64,000 nt of DNA from contig NZ_CP163525.1 in the NCBI RefSeq assembly GCF_041080655.1, positions 744,001-808,000 of the forward strand. Reading direction: 5' to 3'. The notes under the pieces are model-generated. The model did not search any database. It saw only the letters and a program-made list of their open reading frames with translations, and was not told the origin of the DNA. The DNA comes from Streptomyces sp. CG4 (lineage in GTDB: Bacteria; Actinomycetota; Actinomycetes; Streptomycetales; Streptomycetaceae). The position numbers were made by a program, and so were the translations under genes. How positions within the stretch are numbered: the stretch's first letter is position 1; every line of letters begins with the position of its first letter. Below, piece by piece: positions 1 to 8,705 of this stretch.

Positions 1-1
1 G

Positions 2-364
2 TTCGCCGCTCCGGCGCTCGCCCGAGCCCTGGACGCCTTCCTGGCCCGCCTGGGGGTGTGGGACGACGGCACGGACGAGGACGACGACGCTGCGGACCCC
101 GGCCTGTTCCCCGCGGACCCGGCGCCCTGGCGGCCGAAGCTGCTGCTCGTCTGCCCGCCCGCGACCGTGTCCGAGCCGGCCGCCCACTGGTCCGAGGCCG
201 AACCGCTGCTGGACGGCCTGCGCGAGGAGTACGACACGCACGCCGCCGCACCCGGCCGGTGGATCGGGAACTTCGACGAGTTCGCGGTGCTGCTGCGGGA
301 GTGGGCCGTGGTGGTGCGTGCGGCCGAGCAGCGCGGCTGGGGGCTGCTCGGCCTGCCCATCTGA
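2..364 (+). CDS. C-terminal part of an uncharacterised protein
   Basis: An open frame runs from the window edge to a TGA at 362-364 and continues upstream, so the N-terminus is missing. The visible 120 residues are acidic near the start (a DDGTDEDDD run) and end in a mixed helical segment finishing LLGLPI. I recognise no family. It is the only plus-strand gene before the convergent sugar-transport operon, whose last gene ends 12 bases beyond it. Coding potential is clear from the uninterrupted GC-rich frame; the function is unknown. Confidence 0.6.
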   Translation, partial: FAAPALARALDAFLARLGVWDDGTDEDDDAADPGLFPADPAPWRPKLLLVCPPATVSEPAAHWSEAEPLLDGLREEYDTHAAAPGRWIGNFDEFAVLLREWAVVVRAAEQRGWGLLGLPI

Positions 365-376
365 ACGGTGGGGCGT

Positions 377-2206
377 TCAGCGGCTCAGGGTCAGCCGGGG
401 TTCGCCGTGCGCGTCCCCGGGCGGATCACCGACCACCGCCGTGAACGCCTCGGTGTGTACCGTCAGCCCCTGATCGTCGTGATCAAAAGTGGGCGCGAAG
501 TCCCCGCCGGGACCGTACCGTACGGCGAACACGTGCAGCCCGTCCGGCGCGCCCGGTGCCGGATCGGCCTCCAGGGCGCTGGAGGAGACCAGGTGCCGCC
601 AGCCCTCGTCGGGGTTGCCGTAGCCGCGCGGGTCGGCGGCGAGGGTGAACGCGGCCTGTTCCTGGGTGAGTTCGGCGCGAGCGTCGAAGTGGTCGGGGCC
701 GGCCTGCGTGGGGTGGGTGAGGCGCAGGCCGCCCGCCGAGGTGACCTCGCCCTCGGCACTGCGGCGCACCTGGTCGCCGTCGTCGGCGGCGTACGGCAGT
801 CCGGACAGCAGGTACGGCGCCCCGTCGAGCCGTTCCACGGCGACCGTGACCCACAGGCGCGTCCCGTCGGTGACGTACAGCGAGCGCACATGGCGCAGGA
901 CGTGGTCGCGGCCGACGACCGGCTTGGTCACCAGCTTCGCCGCGAGCCCGTCGGCACGGACGTCCGCGACCCGGACCTCTCCCATCGGGCGGCACAGCAG
1001 GAAGCCGTCGGTGACCGGGCCGAATCCGTGCTGGCGGCGCACGGCGGCAGGCAGGTGGTAAGTGCCGCCCGCCTCGACCAGGGAGGGGGTCATCCGGCTG
1101 TCGAAGGCCACCGAGACCGTGCCGGCGCGCAGCTGGTGCCGGGCCGGCCGGGCCGACGGGGTGCGATGCCAGCGGGTGGTGTCCTGGATCTGCCAGACCA
1201 GCATGAACGCGAAGTGCCCGTCGATCCCGCCGTCTTGCCTGACGGCGTGCCGGCCCCAGCGGGTGTCGCCCCGGTAGCGGCCGAGGTCGGAGCCGATGCG
1301 GGCGCTGAAGTAGCGCAGGCCCAGGACGGATTCGAAGCCGGAGTGCTGTTCGCTGTAGCGGGGGCCGCCGTTGTCGTAGCCGCCGCAGGTCAGGCGGGCG
1401 TCGAGGTAGCGGGCGAGGGTGTCGCCGTCCTCGGCGAACATCTCCTCGCCGCTGATCCGGTGGGCCTGGGCCAGGAAGGACAGGGAGATCGGGCCGTAGT
1501 TGTTGTCGTAGGCGCCGCCGTGCTCGGGCGGCAGCAGGGCACCCCGGTCACGGACCCGGTGGGCGCGGATCTCCTCGGCGTACAGGGCGAGGGCACGGGA
1601 GCGGACCGGGTCGCTCTCGTCCGGGGGCACGTGGCGGGCCAGCATCAGGCCGCCGACCACGCAGCCGATGGCCTGGTTGCCCGCCTGCTGCGGGTTGAAG
1701 AAGGTGGCCTCGGTGAGCCAGCGCCAGTAGCCGCGCGCCAACTTCCGTAGTTCCGTGCGTTGTTCGTCGTCCAGGAGGCCGTCGGCCGCGTCGAGGACGT
1801 TGACCGTCTGGAGCAGCGCCCAGACGGTGCTGGGCCAGTCGCCGATCGGATGGGCGCCTGCGGCGAGTACGTAACGGGCATACGGCAGGCCCGAGTTGAC
1901 CGCCCTGAGGTTCGGGTAGCCGGGGTTGTCCTCGGTGTACACGCGCTCGCGCAGGTGGAAGGCGAGGCTGTGGCGGACCGCCTCCGGGAGCCGGGGGTCC
2001 TTTCCGCGCTGCCAGGCGAGAGCCAGCAGGGAGGTGATGCCGAGGGAGGTGTCGCCGATGTCGTCGTGGGCATCGGGGTGTTCGAGGCTGCCCTCGGGGG
2101 TGATGCGGGCGAGGGCCTGCTCGGTGACGTCGGCGAGGACCGCGTCGTACGCCTGCGGGGTGTCCGGCAGATCGTGCAGCGGACCGCACTGGTAGGGCAG
2201 ATGCAC
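377..2206 (-). CDS. Uncharacterised 609-residue protein of a sugar ABC operon, possible polysaccharide-degrading enzyme
   Basis: This is the last gene of the sugar-transport operon. I chose the GTG start at 2206: it lies five bases after the stop of the upstream permease and has an AAGGG ribosome site in the end of that gene. The N-terminal two thirds look like a helical toroid, with repeated Trp/Tyr/Gly motifs such as GGYDNGGPRYSEQ and DGGIDGHFAF; the last third looks beta-rich. That layout recalls heparinase or alginate-lyase-type proteins, but I see no diagnostic catalytic motif, so this is an inference. No signal peptide is visible, so it probably acts in the cytoplasm on material imported by the adjacent transporter. 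Confidence 0.7.
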   Translation of the reverse strand: MHLPYQCGPLHDLPDTPQAYDAVLADVTEQALARITPEGSLEHPDAHDDIGDTSLGITSLLALAWQRGKDPRLPEAVRHSLAFHLRERVYTEDNPGYPNLRAVNSGLPYARYVLAAGAHPIGDWPSTVWALLQTVNVLDAADGLLDDEQRTELRKLARGYWRWLTEATFFNPQQAGNQAIGCVVGGLMLARHVPPDESDPVRSRALALYAEEIRAHRVRDRGALLPPEHGGAYDNNYGPISLSFLAQAHRISGEEMFAEDGDTLARYLDARLTCGGYDNGGPRYSEQHSGFESVLGLRYFSARIGSDLGRYRGDTRWGRHAVRQDGGIDGHFAFMLVWQIQDTTRWHRTPSARPARHQLRAGTVSVAFDSRMTPSLVEAGGTYHLPAAVRRQHGFGPVTDGFLLCRPMGEVRVADVRADGLAAKLVTKPVVGRDHVLRHVRSLYVTDGTRLWVTVAVERLDGAPYLLSGLPYAADDGDQVRRSAEGEVTSAGGLRLTHPTQAGPDHFDARAELTQEQAAFTLAADPRGYGNPDEGWRHLVSSSALEADPAPGAPDGLHVFAVRYGPGGDFAPTFDHDDQGLTVHTEAFTAVVGDPPGDAHGEPRLTLSR

Positions 2207-2211
2207 GCTGG

Positions 2212-3117
2212 TCAGCCCTTCATTCCGGTGGTCGCCAGGCCTTCCACCAGTCTCTTCTGGAAGACCAGGAAGCAGATGAGCGTCGGGGCGAGGGCGAGTG
2301 TCGACATGGCGAACATCGCCCCGTAGGAGGAGCCGCTGGTCTTGTCCAGGAAGAGGGTGAGGCCGAGGGGGACGGTGAAGCGGGCGTTCTGCTGGAGGTA
2401 GACGAGCTGGCTGAGGAAGTCGTCGTAGGTCCAGATGAAGGTGAAGATGGTGGTGGTGACGAGGGCGGGCTTCATCAACGGCAGGATGATCCTGACGTAG
2501 ATCTGGAGCGGGTTGGCGCCGTCCATCATCGCGGCCTGGTCCAGCTCGCGCGGGATGGAGCGGATGAACTGCACCATCAGGAAGATGAAGAAGGCGTCCG
2601 TGGCGAGGAACTTCGGCACGATCAGCGGCAGGAAGGTGTTGATCCAGGTCAGGTTGTAGAAGATCGTGTACTGCGGGATCAGCGTGGCCTGCAGGGGCAG
2701 CATGAGCGTGCCGAGCATCAGGCCGAACCAGATCTTCTTGCCCCGGAACTCGAAGCGTGCGAAGGCATAGGCGGCCAGCGAGCACGAGATGACGTTTCCG
2801 ATTACCGCGCCGATCGTGACGATCAGCGAGTTGGTGATGTAGAGCGAGAAGGAGTTTCCGGAGCCGCTCCAGCCCTCGGAGTAGTTCCGCGGGTGCAGTT
2901 CGTTCGGGATCAGGCCGGGGTGCGTGAAGATCTCGGTGTCCGGCTTGAGGGAGCTGCTGAGCATCCACAGCAGCGGGTAGAGCATGACGAGCGCGACGCC
3001 GATCAGCAGGGTGTGCAGGAGGATGCGGCGGGGGCCGGGGAGCGAACGGACCGAACCGAGCGAACGGAGCTTCTGGAGCGGCGAAGCGCTCGGCGTGATG
3101 GCGGACATGATCGGCAT
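2212..3117 (-). CDS. ABC sugar transporter permease, MalG type
   Basis: This 301-residue inner-membrane permease is one half of the channel of a carbohydrate ABC importer. Several hydrophobic helices are visible, the first near residues 30-50. The EAA-type loop that docks the ATPase reads DQAAMMDGANPLQIYVRIILP around residue 190. It lies 19 bases after the MalF-type permease and is transcribed with it. No ATP-binding subunit is encoded in this operon; Streptomyces importers of this class commonly share the MsiK ATPase encoded elsewhere, which is known for the family and not shown here. Confidence 0.93.
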   Translation of the reverse strand: MPIMSAITPSASPLQKLRSLGSVRSLPGPRRILLHTLLIGVALVMLYPLLWMLSSSLKPDTEIFTHPGLIPNELHPRNYSEGWSGSGNSFSLYITNSLIVTIGAVIGNVISCSLAAYAFARFEFRGKKIWFGLMLGTLMLPLQATLIPQYTIFYNLTWINTFLPLIVPKFLATDAFFIFLMVQFIRSIPRELDQAAMMDGANPLQIYVRIILPLMKPALVTTTIFTFIWTYDDFLSQLVYLQQNARFTVPLGLTLFLDKTSGSSYGAMFAMSTLALAPTLICFLVFQKRLVEGLATTGMKG

Positions 3118-3136
3118 GATCGGACGGACTCCTCGC

Positions 3137-4132
3137 TCAGTCGTCGTAGTGGACCCAATAACGGCTGGCGACGAAATTGACCGCCGTGAAACCCGCGATG
3201 ACCAGGAAGAGCACCCAGGCGAGCGCCGAGGCGTAGCCCATCTGGAGGTCGGTGAAGCCCTTCTTGTAGAGGTAGAGGGAGTACAGCATGGTCGAATCGA
3301 GCGGTCCGCCGGTGCCGTTGCTCACGACGTAGGCGGGGGTGAACGTCTTGAACCCGTCGATGATCTGCAGGACCAGGTTGAAGAAGACGATCGGGGTGAG
3401 CAGCGGGAGGGTGATCCGGAAGAACCGGGTGAGCGTTCCGGCGCCGTCGATCGCGGCGGCCTCGTACACGTCCTTGGGCAGCTGCTTCAGTCCGGCCAGG
3501 AAGATGACCATCGGCGTGCCGAACTGCCAGACGGCGAGCAGGATGAGCGTGTAGATCGAGGTGTCCGGACTCGAAATCCAGTCCTGGCCCTTGATCCCGA
3601 ACCAGCCGAGGAAGTCGTTGAACAGCCCGTCCCCGCCGAACACCTGCCGCCAGACGATCGCGACGGCTACCGCCCCGCCGAGCAGCGAGGGCAGATAGAA
3701 GGCGGCCCGGTAAACGCCGATCCCCTTCAGCGGCCGGTTGAGCAGCAGGGCCACACCGAGCGCGAGCGCCAGTTTCAGCGGGACGGAGACGGCGACGTAC
3801 AGCAGGGTCGCGTGCACCGAGTCCCAGAAGACCGGGTCGTCGGAGAACATGTGCGTGTAGTTCCGGGCGCCGATCCACCGCGCGGGCGTCAGCAGGTCGA
3901 AGTCCGTGAAGGACAGGTACAGCGAGTCCAGCATCGGGTAGATCGTCAGCCCGAACAGGCCGGCGAACCAGGGGGCCAGGAAGACGTACGGCCACCATCC
4001 CCCGCCGCGCCGTCTGGCGGCACGGCGGCGCAGACGCTCGCGCTCGCGCCGGTCGGCGGGGCCGGCGGGCTTCGCCGGGGCCGCCGGCTCCTCCCCCACG
4101 GCCGCGTCGCTCCTGGCAGTGGTCATGCTCAT
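3137..4132 (-). CDS. ABC sugar transporter permease, MalF type
   Basis: This 331-residue permease partners the MalG-type subunit. The ATG start at 4132 follows a GGGAGA ribosome site; a second ATG lies two codons later. An Arg-rich cytoplasmic N-terminus (residues 25-45) precedes the first helix (WWPYVFLAPWFAG). The EAA loop reads DVYEAAAIDGAGTLTRFFRI. It sits 47 bases downstream of the binding-protein gene, the usual order of binding protein, MalF, MalG. The frame stays open far upstream, but that part overlaps the binding-protein gene in another frame and is a shadow. Confidence 0.93.
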   Translation of the reverse strand: MSMTTARSDAAVGEEPAAPAKPAGPADRRERERLRRRAARRRGGGWWPYVFLAPWFAGLFGLTIYPMLDSLYLSFTDFDLLTPARWIGARNYTHMFSDDPVFWDSVHATLLYVAVSVPLKLALALGVALLLNRPLKGIGVYRAAFYLPSLLGGAVAVAIVWRQVFGGDGLFNDFLGWFGIKGQDWISSPDTSIYTLILLAVWQFGTPMVIFLAGLKQLPKDVYEAAAIDGAGTLTRFFRITLPLLTPIVFFNLVLQIIDGFKTFTPAYVVSNGTGGPLDSTMLYSLYLYKKGFTDLQMGYASALAWVLFLVIAGFTAVNFVASRYWVHYDD

Positions 4133-4179
4133 CGTCTCCCTGGCCCTCTCCGGGTGCCGGACTGTGCTGGGGCGGGCGG

Positions 4180-5511
4180 TCAGCCCGCGAGGATGTTCTG
4201 CGCCTGGTCGAAGAACTCGCTCAGCTGCGCCTTGATGGTCTTCTTGCCGAAGGCGACCGCCAGGTTGGACTGGAACAGCAGGTCCCAGATCCGGTTCGCG
4301 CCCTGGGGCGGGGGCACGGGTGCGGGCAGCGCGTCGCTCGCCTTCGTGACCCGCCGGGAGAGGTAGTCGGCCATCGCCATGTTCCGCTTGTCGGTGTCGT
4401 TCAGCCCGGCCGAGATGAGCGAACGGGCCTTCTCGGTCGGCGGGATGCCGCGCAGCAGCCGCATGTCCTTGATGGCGGTGGGGTCCTGGGCGAAGAAGTC
4501 CATGATCTTCACCGAGTCGGCGACTTTCTTGCTCGCCCTGGTGGCGCTCAGCAGCACACCGCCGTTGACGAAGTTGCCTTCGCGGGCGCCCGCGAAGTCG
4601 CCCTGCGGGGTGGGCAGGAAGTCCAGCTGGGCGTCGGTGATCGAGCCGCCGGCGCCGTAGACACCGGAGTCGAAGGTGAACAGGGCCTTGCCGATGACGA
4701 CCGCGTTCTTGGTGAGGTCGTTGTGCGCGGCGGAGGTGATCGCGGGCGGCGGGCAGGCGTGGTCCGTGCGCATGCCGGTCCAGAACTCCCACCACTCCTG
4801 GAGGGTGTCGGCGGTGAAGCCGAGCTTCCTGCCGTCGTCGGAGAAGAAGGGCTGGCCCTTCTCGCGGGCGAAGATCTCGAAGCACTGGAGGGTGGAGCCG
4901 CCGCCGTCGTCGACGCCGTAGATCCTGCCGCCGCTCTTCCGGTACACATCGGTGGCGATCTTCTTCAGGTCGTTCCAGGTCCATTCGCGGCCGGGCAGCT
5001 TCAGGCCGAGTCTCTCCAGGCCGCTTCGGTTGACGGTCAGTTGGTTGACGCCGATGCCGGACGGGACGCCGTACAGCTTGCCGTCGACGGTCCCGGCGGC
5101 GAGCAGCGTCTTCGAGAAGCCGGTCAGGTCGAGGGACTTGCCGACGTACGAGTCGAGCGGGGCGAGGATGCCCTTGCGGGCGTACTGGGCGACCAGCGCG
5201 GTGTCCATCTGCAGCAGGTCGGGGGCGCTGCCGCCGGCGACCTGGGTGTTGAACTTGTCGAAGTAGCCGTCGTAGCCGGAGTACCGGGTCTCCACCTTGA
5301 TCTTCGGGTTGTTCTTCCCGAAGGTCGCGAGGGCCTTCTGGTAGGCGGCGTGCCGCTCGTCGCTGCCCCACCAGGTCATCGTCAGGCTGCCGTGGTCGCT
5401 GCCCGCGCCGGTGCCGCCGGCGCAGGCGGTGAGCGCGGGGCCGAGGGCGCCTGTGACGGCGAGCCCGCTCGCGGTGCGGAAGAGGGTTCTGCGCGAGATC
5501 TGGTGACCCAC
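4180..5511 (-). CDS. Extracellular sugar-binding lipoprotein (ABC importer)
   Basis: This 443-residue solute-binding protein captures a sugar outside the membrane and passes it to the two permeases downstream. The GTG start at 5511 has a GGAGGA site seven bases before it. The N-terminus carries a twin arginine (R7-R8 in SRRTLF), a hydrophobic stretch and a lipobox LTAC with the lipidated Cys at residue 30, so it is probably exported by Tat and anchored as a lipoprotein. The mature part (TMTWWGSDERHAAYQKAL) is typical of sugar-binding family 1. Its ligand cannot be read from the sequence. The neighbouring ROK repressor and broken kinase suggest an amino sugar or oligosaccharide. Confidence 0.93.
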   Translation of the reverse strand: MGHQISRRTLFRTASGLAVTGALGPALTACAGGTGAGSDHGSLTMTWWGSDERHAAYQKALATFGKNNPKIKVETRYSGYDGYFDKFNTQVAGGSAPDLLQMDTALVAQYARKGILAPLDSYVGKSLDLTGFSKTLLAAGTVDGKLYGVPSGIGVNQLTVNRSGLERLGLKLPGREWTWNDLKKIATDVYRKSGGRIYGVDDGGGSTLQCFEIFAREKGQPFFSDDGRKLGFTADTLQEWWEFWTGMRTDHACPPPAITSAAHNDLTKNAVVIGKALFTFDSGVYGAGGSITDAQLDFLPTPQGDFAGAREGNFVNGGVLLSATRASKKVADSVKIMDFFAQDPTAIKDMRLLRGIPPTEKARSLISAGLNDTDKRNMAMADYLSRRVTKASDALPAPVPPPQGANRIWDLLFQSNLAVAFGKKTIKAQLSEFFDQAQNILAG

Positions 5512-5773
5512 CGGGTCCTCCCTGAAGGGTGCGTGACGGAGCCCCGGCCGGTCGCCGCGGCCCGGGTGCGGGCGTGCGGTCGTGTGGCACGGGTGCGTTG
5601 CTCGGGAAACGTGCGCCTTGCGGGAGCGGCCTCGCCCGGCCGCGCCGCCTTGGTACGGGTGGGATCCCCGGCCGCCTGGCGGCCGGTGCCGCACGAGCAC
5701 GCCCTCGTGCGCCGCGCCGTACGTCGCGCACGGCCCGGATGCCACCCCAGGCCGGTGTCCCGACCGGCCTAGA

Positions 5774-5781
5774 AAGCGCTT
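5774..5781. promoter_or_regulatory. AAGCGCTT palindrome, possible LacI-type half-core operator
   Basis: The perfect 8-bp palindrome AAGCGCTT lies in the roughly 300-bp space between the sugar-binding-protein start and the ROK gene's end. This is the core shape bound by LacI-family sugar repressors. No LacI gene is in view, and the site is about 260 bases before the start codon, so the assignment is weak. Confidence 0.25.
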
Positions 5782-5813
5782 GTCCGGACATTGGCAGAGC
5801 GACCCGGAGGCCG

Positions 5814-6959
5814 TCAATCCTTCCGCCGCGCGGCCTCGGTCACGGTTCGGACACCGCGGGCGACCGCGAGCCGGGCCGCGCCGACGACGGTGCCGACATC
5901 GCCGACCGTGCTGCTGACCACCTCGGTGGGCCAGCTCAGCCGGGCCAGTTCGGCCCGCACGCCGGGCAGGAGCTGAGGGTCCGCGCCGGTGCTGCCGCCG
6001 AGCACGATGAGTCCCGGGTCGAGTACGGCGGCCACGGCGGCGGCGAGCCGGCCCACGTCGGCGGCATGGCGGGCGACGACGGCACGGGCCGGGGCGCTCC
6101 CCTCGCCGGCGAGGGCGAACAGCCGCTCAGTGGTGGCCGGGCACGGGCCGTCGGCGTCCCGCCAGGCCGCCGCGGTCCGCCGCAGCAGCGACGCGGCGCC
6201 GATGTACTCCTCCAGGGCCTCCAGGCGCGGCTCGCGGCCGTCGTCCCAGGGGTAGGGCAGACGGGCCAGCTCGCCGGCGGCGCCGTTCGCGCCGCGCAGC
6301 ACCCGGCCGTCGATGACGACGCCGAGTCCGACGCCCACGCCGACGCGCAGATAGCCGAAGGTGTCGCGGCCGCGGGCGGCGCCTTCGTGGAGTTCGGCCA
6401 GGGCGGCGCAGTTAACGTTGTTCTCCAGGTGAACGGGGACCGCCGGCGGCAGTGCGACGGCCATGGCGTCGTAGACCGGGCCCGCTTTGGCGGTCGCCGG
6501 ACGCATCCCGGTGCCCGACGCCGCCCGCGCGGTGACATCGCCGACGGCGACGACGATGGTGCGCAGCGGGGTACCGGCGGGCAGTGCGCGGCGGGCCTCG
6601 CGTACGGCGCCGGCGGCATCCGCCCGGGGCCCGGTGGCCTCGGCCAGCAGGGTTCCGTCGAGGGCGCAGCCCCGTACCCGGGTGAGGTCCGGGCCCAGGT
6701 CGACGGCGAGTACGGCGCCGGCGTCCGGTCCGAGCCGGTAGACGGCGGCGGTGCGGCCGGTGCCGCTGGACGCCGTACCGGAGTGGGCGGCGAGGCCGGC
6801 GCTCTCCAGCTCCGCGACGGCGACGGACACCGTCGGTTTGGACAGGCTGGCCAGGCTTGCCAGTTGGGGGCGGGTCGCGCTGGCCGCCCGGGCGAGCACG
6901 GCGAAGACCGCGCTCGCGCTCTCGGACAGCCGGGGCGCCGCCTCCACGTCGTGTTCCAC
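5814..6959 (-). CDS. ROK-family transcriptional repressor
   Basis: This 381-residue regulator has an N-terminal winged helix (about residues 12-60; STRPQLASLASLSKPTVS-like helix-turn-helix) and a C-terminal ROK sugar-sensing domain (LAVDLGPDLTRV; LENNVNCAALAELHEG; VLGGSTGADP). The GTG start at 6959 follows a GGGGGGAGA site. The usual zinc motif CxCGxxGC is absent: the matching stretch reads PYPWDDGREPRLEALEEYIG, as in non-zinc actinobacterial ROK regulators. It probably represses the downstream co-oriented sugar ABC operon and itself, through the operator in its leader. Confidence 0.9.
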   Translation of the reverse strand: MEHDVEAAPRLSESASAVFAVLARAASATRPQLASLASLSKPTVSVAVAELESAGLAAHSGTASSGTGRTAAVYRLGPDAGAVLAVDLGPDLTRVRGCALDGTLLAEATGPRADAAGAVREARRALPAGTPLRTIVVAVGDVTARAASGTGMRPATAKAGPVYDAMAVALPPAVPVHLENNVNCAALAELHEGAARGRDTFGYLRVGVGVGLGVVIDGRVLRGANGAAGELARLPYPWDDGREPRLEALEEYIGAASLLRRTAAAWRDADGPCPATTERLFALAGEGSAPARAVVARHAADVGRLAAAVAAVLDPGLIVLGGSTGADPQLLPGVRAELARLSWPTEVVSSTVGDVGTVVGAARLAVARGVRTVTEAARRKD

Positions 6960-7012
6960 GGTTCTCCCCCCGGGTAGCGAGGACGGACTCCGACTCTTGA
7001 CGCACTCTACTC

Positions 7013-7032
7013 CGTTAGTTAACTTCCTAACG
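7013..7032. promoter_or_regulatory. ROK operator CGTTAG-N8-CTAACG
   Basis: A perfect inverted repeat of CGTTAG/CTAACG with an 8-base spacer lies 53 bases before the ROK start, between it and the divergent kinase remnant. TTAG/CTAA half-sites are typical of operators of ROK repressors such as Mlc/NagC relatives in actinobacteria. Autoregulation and control of the divergent kinase gene are inferred. Confidence 0.55.
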
Positions 7033-7162
7033 AACTTCACGGCACTCGCCTGCCGTACTCCGCCCGAGGCCCGTCCCGGGGCTTCCCGACCACTCCAACT
7101 CCCCTTCGTCCAGGCATGGTTCGCCCACCGTCGCAGCACCGGGCACCGACGAAAGAGATCCT

Positions 7163-7216
7163 GTGCAGGAGTCCGCACCCGTCCTGGTCGGCATCGACGC
7201 GGGCGGCACCAAGACG
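7163..7216 (+). pseudogene. 5' stub of a BadF/BadG-type sugar kinase gene, cut by an IS
   Basis: Eighteen codons starting at GTG 7163 encode the phosphate-binding start VLVGIDAGGTKT of BadF/BadG/N-acetylglucosamine-kinase proteins. The frame then enters the inverted repeat of the insertion element at 7217. The rest of the gene is not found on the far side of the element, so it was lost with flanking DNA rather than merely interrupted. The position, divergent from a ROK repressor and a sugar ABC operon, fits a sugar or amino-sugar kinase of the same regulon. Confidence 0.65.
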
Positions 7217-8473
7217 CTGCCCTTGCCGATATCTCCGTCCGTGCAGGTCAGGCGGCGTGTTCGTACTCGTGAAGGATGCCGCCGAGGCCATCGCGTCTTC
7301 GTATGTCGAGGCGGGCTATTTGGTCCGGATCGGCGATCGGGGCGGGCAATGGGTAGAGCGGACGGGCGTTCGCGATGCCCTGATGCGGGCGGTGTCCGTT
7401 GTAGAACTGCTCGAACTCACGCAGGACGTTCAGCAGGTGCCGCTGGTTCCAGATCAAGGTCCGGTCCAGCAGCTCGCGTCGGCACGTTTGCACCCACCGC
7501 TCCACGATCGCGTTCATTCTCGGCATCCGGACCCCGCTGAGCACGACCTCGATCCCTACGTCCTTCAAGATGGCGTCGAACATCCCGGGGAACTTGCCGT
7601 CCCTGTCCCGGATCATGAACCTTGCCCGATAGCCCTCGTCCTCCAGGTCCATCACGAGATTCTTCGCGGCCTGGACCACCCAGGACGCGGTCGGGTGGGC
7701 AGTGGCGCCCAGGACGCGGACCCGGCGACTGCCGTGCTCGATGACGGCGAACACGTACAGCCGCACTCCGGTCAGGGTGACCGTCTCGAAGAAGTCGCAG
7801 GCCAGCAGGGCATCGTCCTGGGAGCGCAGGAAGTCGCCCCAGGTACTGGAGCTCCGTTCGGGCGCCGGGTCGATCCCGGCCTCCTTCAAGATCTCCCATA
7901 CCGTGGATGCGGCCACCTCGATCCCCAGCACGAGCAGCTCGCCGTGCACCCTCCTGTAGCCCCAGCCGGGATTCTCGCGCGCCAGGCGCAGCACCAGGAC
8001 GCGGATGGAGTGCACGGTGCGCGGCCGGCCCGGGCGCTTGGGCCAGGACCCGGCGGCATGGCGGCGCGCGACCAGGTCACGGTGCCATCGCAACACCATG
8101 TCCGGCCGCACCAACAACCGCAACCGACGCAGCACATCCCGCCGGAGCCGGTGCAGCAACGCCGCCAGGAACGCCCGATCGCCCGGCTCGAACCGCGGCC
8201 TGCTCCCGCCCAGCTGCCGCTCCAACATCGCAATCTGATGGCGCAGCACCAGAATCTCCACGTCCTTGTCCCGGTCGCTCATCGGCAGCAGGCGCAGCAT
8301 GGCGAACGCGTTCGTCACGCCCAGGTAAGCCAGTCGCAGCAGCACGGCCGATCATGTTCCCGCAGCGTCCGGCACGCGCACCAGAGCACCGGCCCAACCG
8401 ACCGGGAGTGTCAAGACCCGCAAAACCCGCATACCGCTCTCACCTGCACGGACGAAGTTTCCGGCAAGGGCAG
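7217..8473 (-). mobile_element. IS481/IS3-like insertion sequence, 1257 bp, with imperfect ~32-bp terminal repeats
   Basis: The two ends (about 7217-7249 and 8441-8473) are inverted copies: both carry CCTGCACGGACG towards the inside and CGGCAAGGGCAG at the outer edge, with a few mismatches between. One transposase gene fills the interior. The sequences just outside the two ends differ (a kinase gene on the left, an IS5 transposase tail on the right) and show no target duplication. The present arrangement therefore arose by recombination or deletion, not by simple insertion. Confidence 0.75.
7248..8345 (-). CDS. Transposase with rve integrase core (IS481/IS3-like)
   Basis: This 365-residue single-frame transposase has an N-terminal helix-turn-helix region (LVLRHQIAMLERQLG; residues 25-100) and a DDE integrase core. 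The catalytic acidic residues can be placed: Asp in LACDFFETVTLTG, Asp in MIRDRDGKFPGMF and Glu in RMNAIVERWVQT. It is full length for this common Streptomyces group and looks intact. The start is uncertain; ATG codons about 15 to 23 codons inside are alternatives. Confidence 0.88.
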   Translation of the reverse strand: MLLRLAYLGVTNAFAMLRLLPMSDRDKDVEILVLRHQIAMLERQLGGSRPRFEPGDRAFLAALLHRLRRDVLRRLRLLVRPDMVLRWHRDLVARRHAAGSWPKRPGRPRTVHSIRVLVLRLARENPGWGYRRVHGELLVLGIEVAASTVWEILKEAGIDPAPERSSSTWGDFLRSQDDALLACDFFETVTLTGVRLYVFAVIEHGSRRVRVLGATAHPTASWVVQAAKNLVMDLEDEGYRARFMIRDRDGKFPGMFDAILKDVGIEVVLSGVRMPRMNAIVERWVQTCRRELLDRTLIWNQRHLLNVLREFEQFYNGHRPHQGIANARPLYPLPAPIADPDQIARLDIRRRDGLGGILHEYEHAA

Positions 8474-8656
8474 GCTCATGCTCCACAGGCGCCTCGCCCG
8501 CGACTACGAAACTCTCAGCACCAGCTCCGAAGCCATGATCCACATCACCTCGATCGACAACCTCGCCAGGCGCATAACGGACGAGGCCACGCCAACCTGG
8601 CGAGGGACCTACTAGGACATACAGGGCAATACGCCTAGATCAAACGCCCTCTGAGG
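8474..8656 (+). pseudogene. 3' remnant of an IS5-family transposase and its right end
   Basis: From 8475 the plus frame reads LMLHRRLARDYETL and ends TWRGTY with a stop at 8613-8615. This is the standard C-terminus of Streptomyces IS5-family transposases. The motif AAACGCCCTCTGAGG at 8642-8656 resembles the possible end of another IS5-type copy near 59153. Everything upstream of the transposase tail is missing because the IS481/IS3-like element abuts it. Confidence 0.7.
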
Positions 8657-8705
8657 ACGCCGCCCTGACCGGTTCTATTTTTCGGACCAGGACACTAGCC
8701 GTGGC

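Noticed and set aside
368..1750. Long plus-strand open frame opposite the 609-residue gene
   Set aside because: It is the antisense shadow of a high-GC gene: Val/Gly/Ala-rich, without domains or a ribosome site.
3137..5791. Single 884-codon frame covering the MalF-type permease and upstream DNA
   Set aside because: Only the part after ATG 4132 is permease-like; the rest overlaps the binding-protein gene in another frame and is Arg/Pro-rich.
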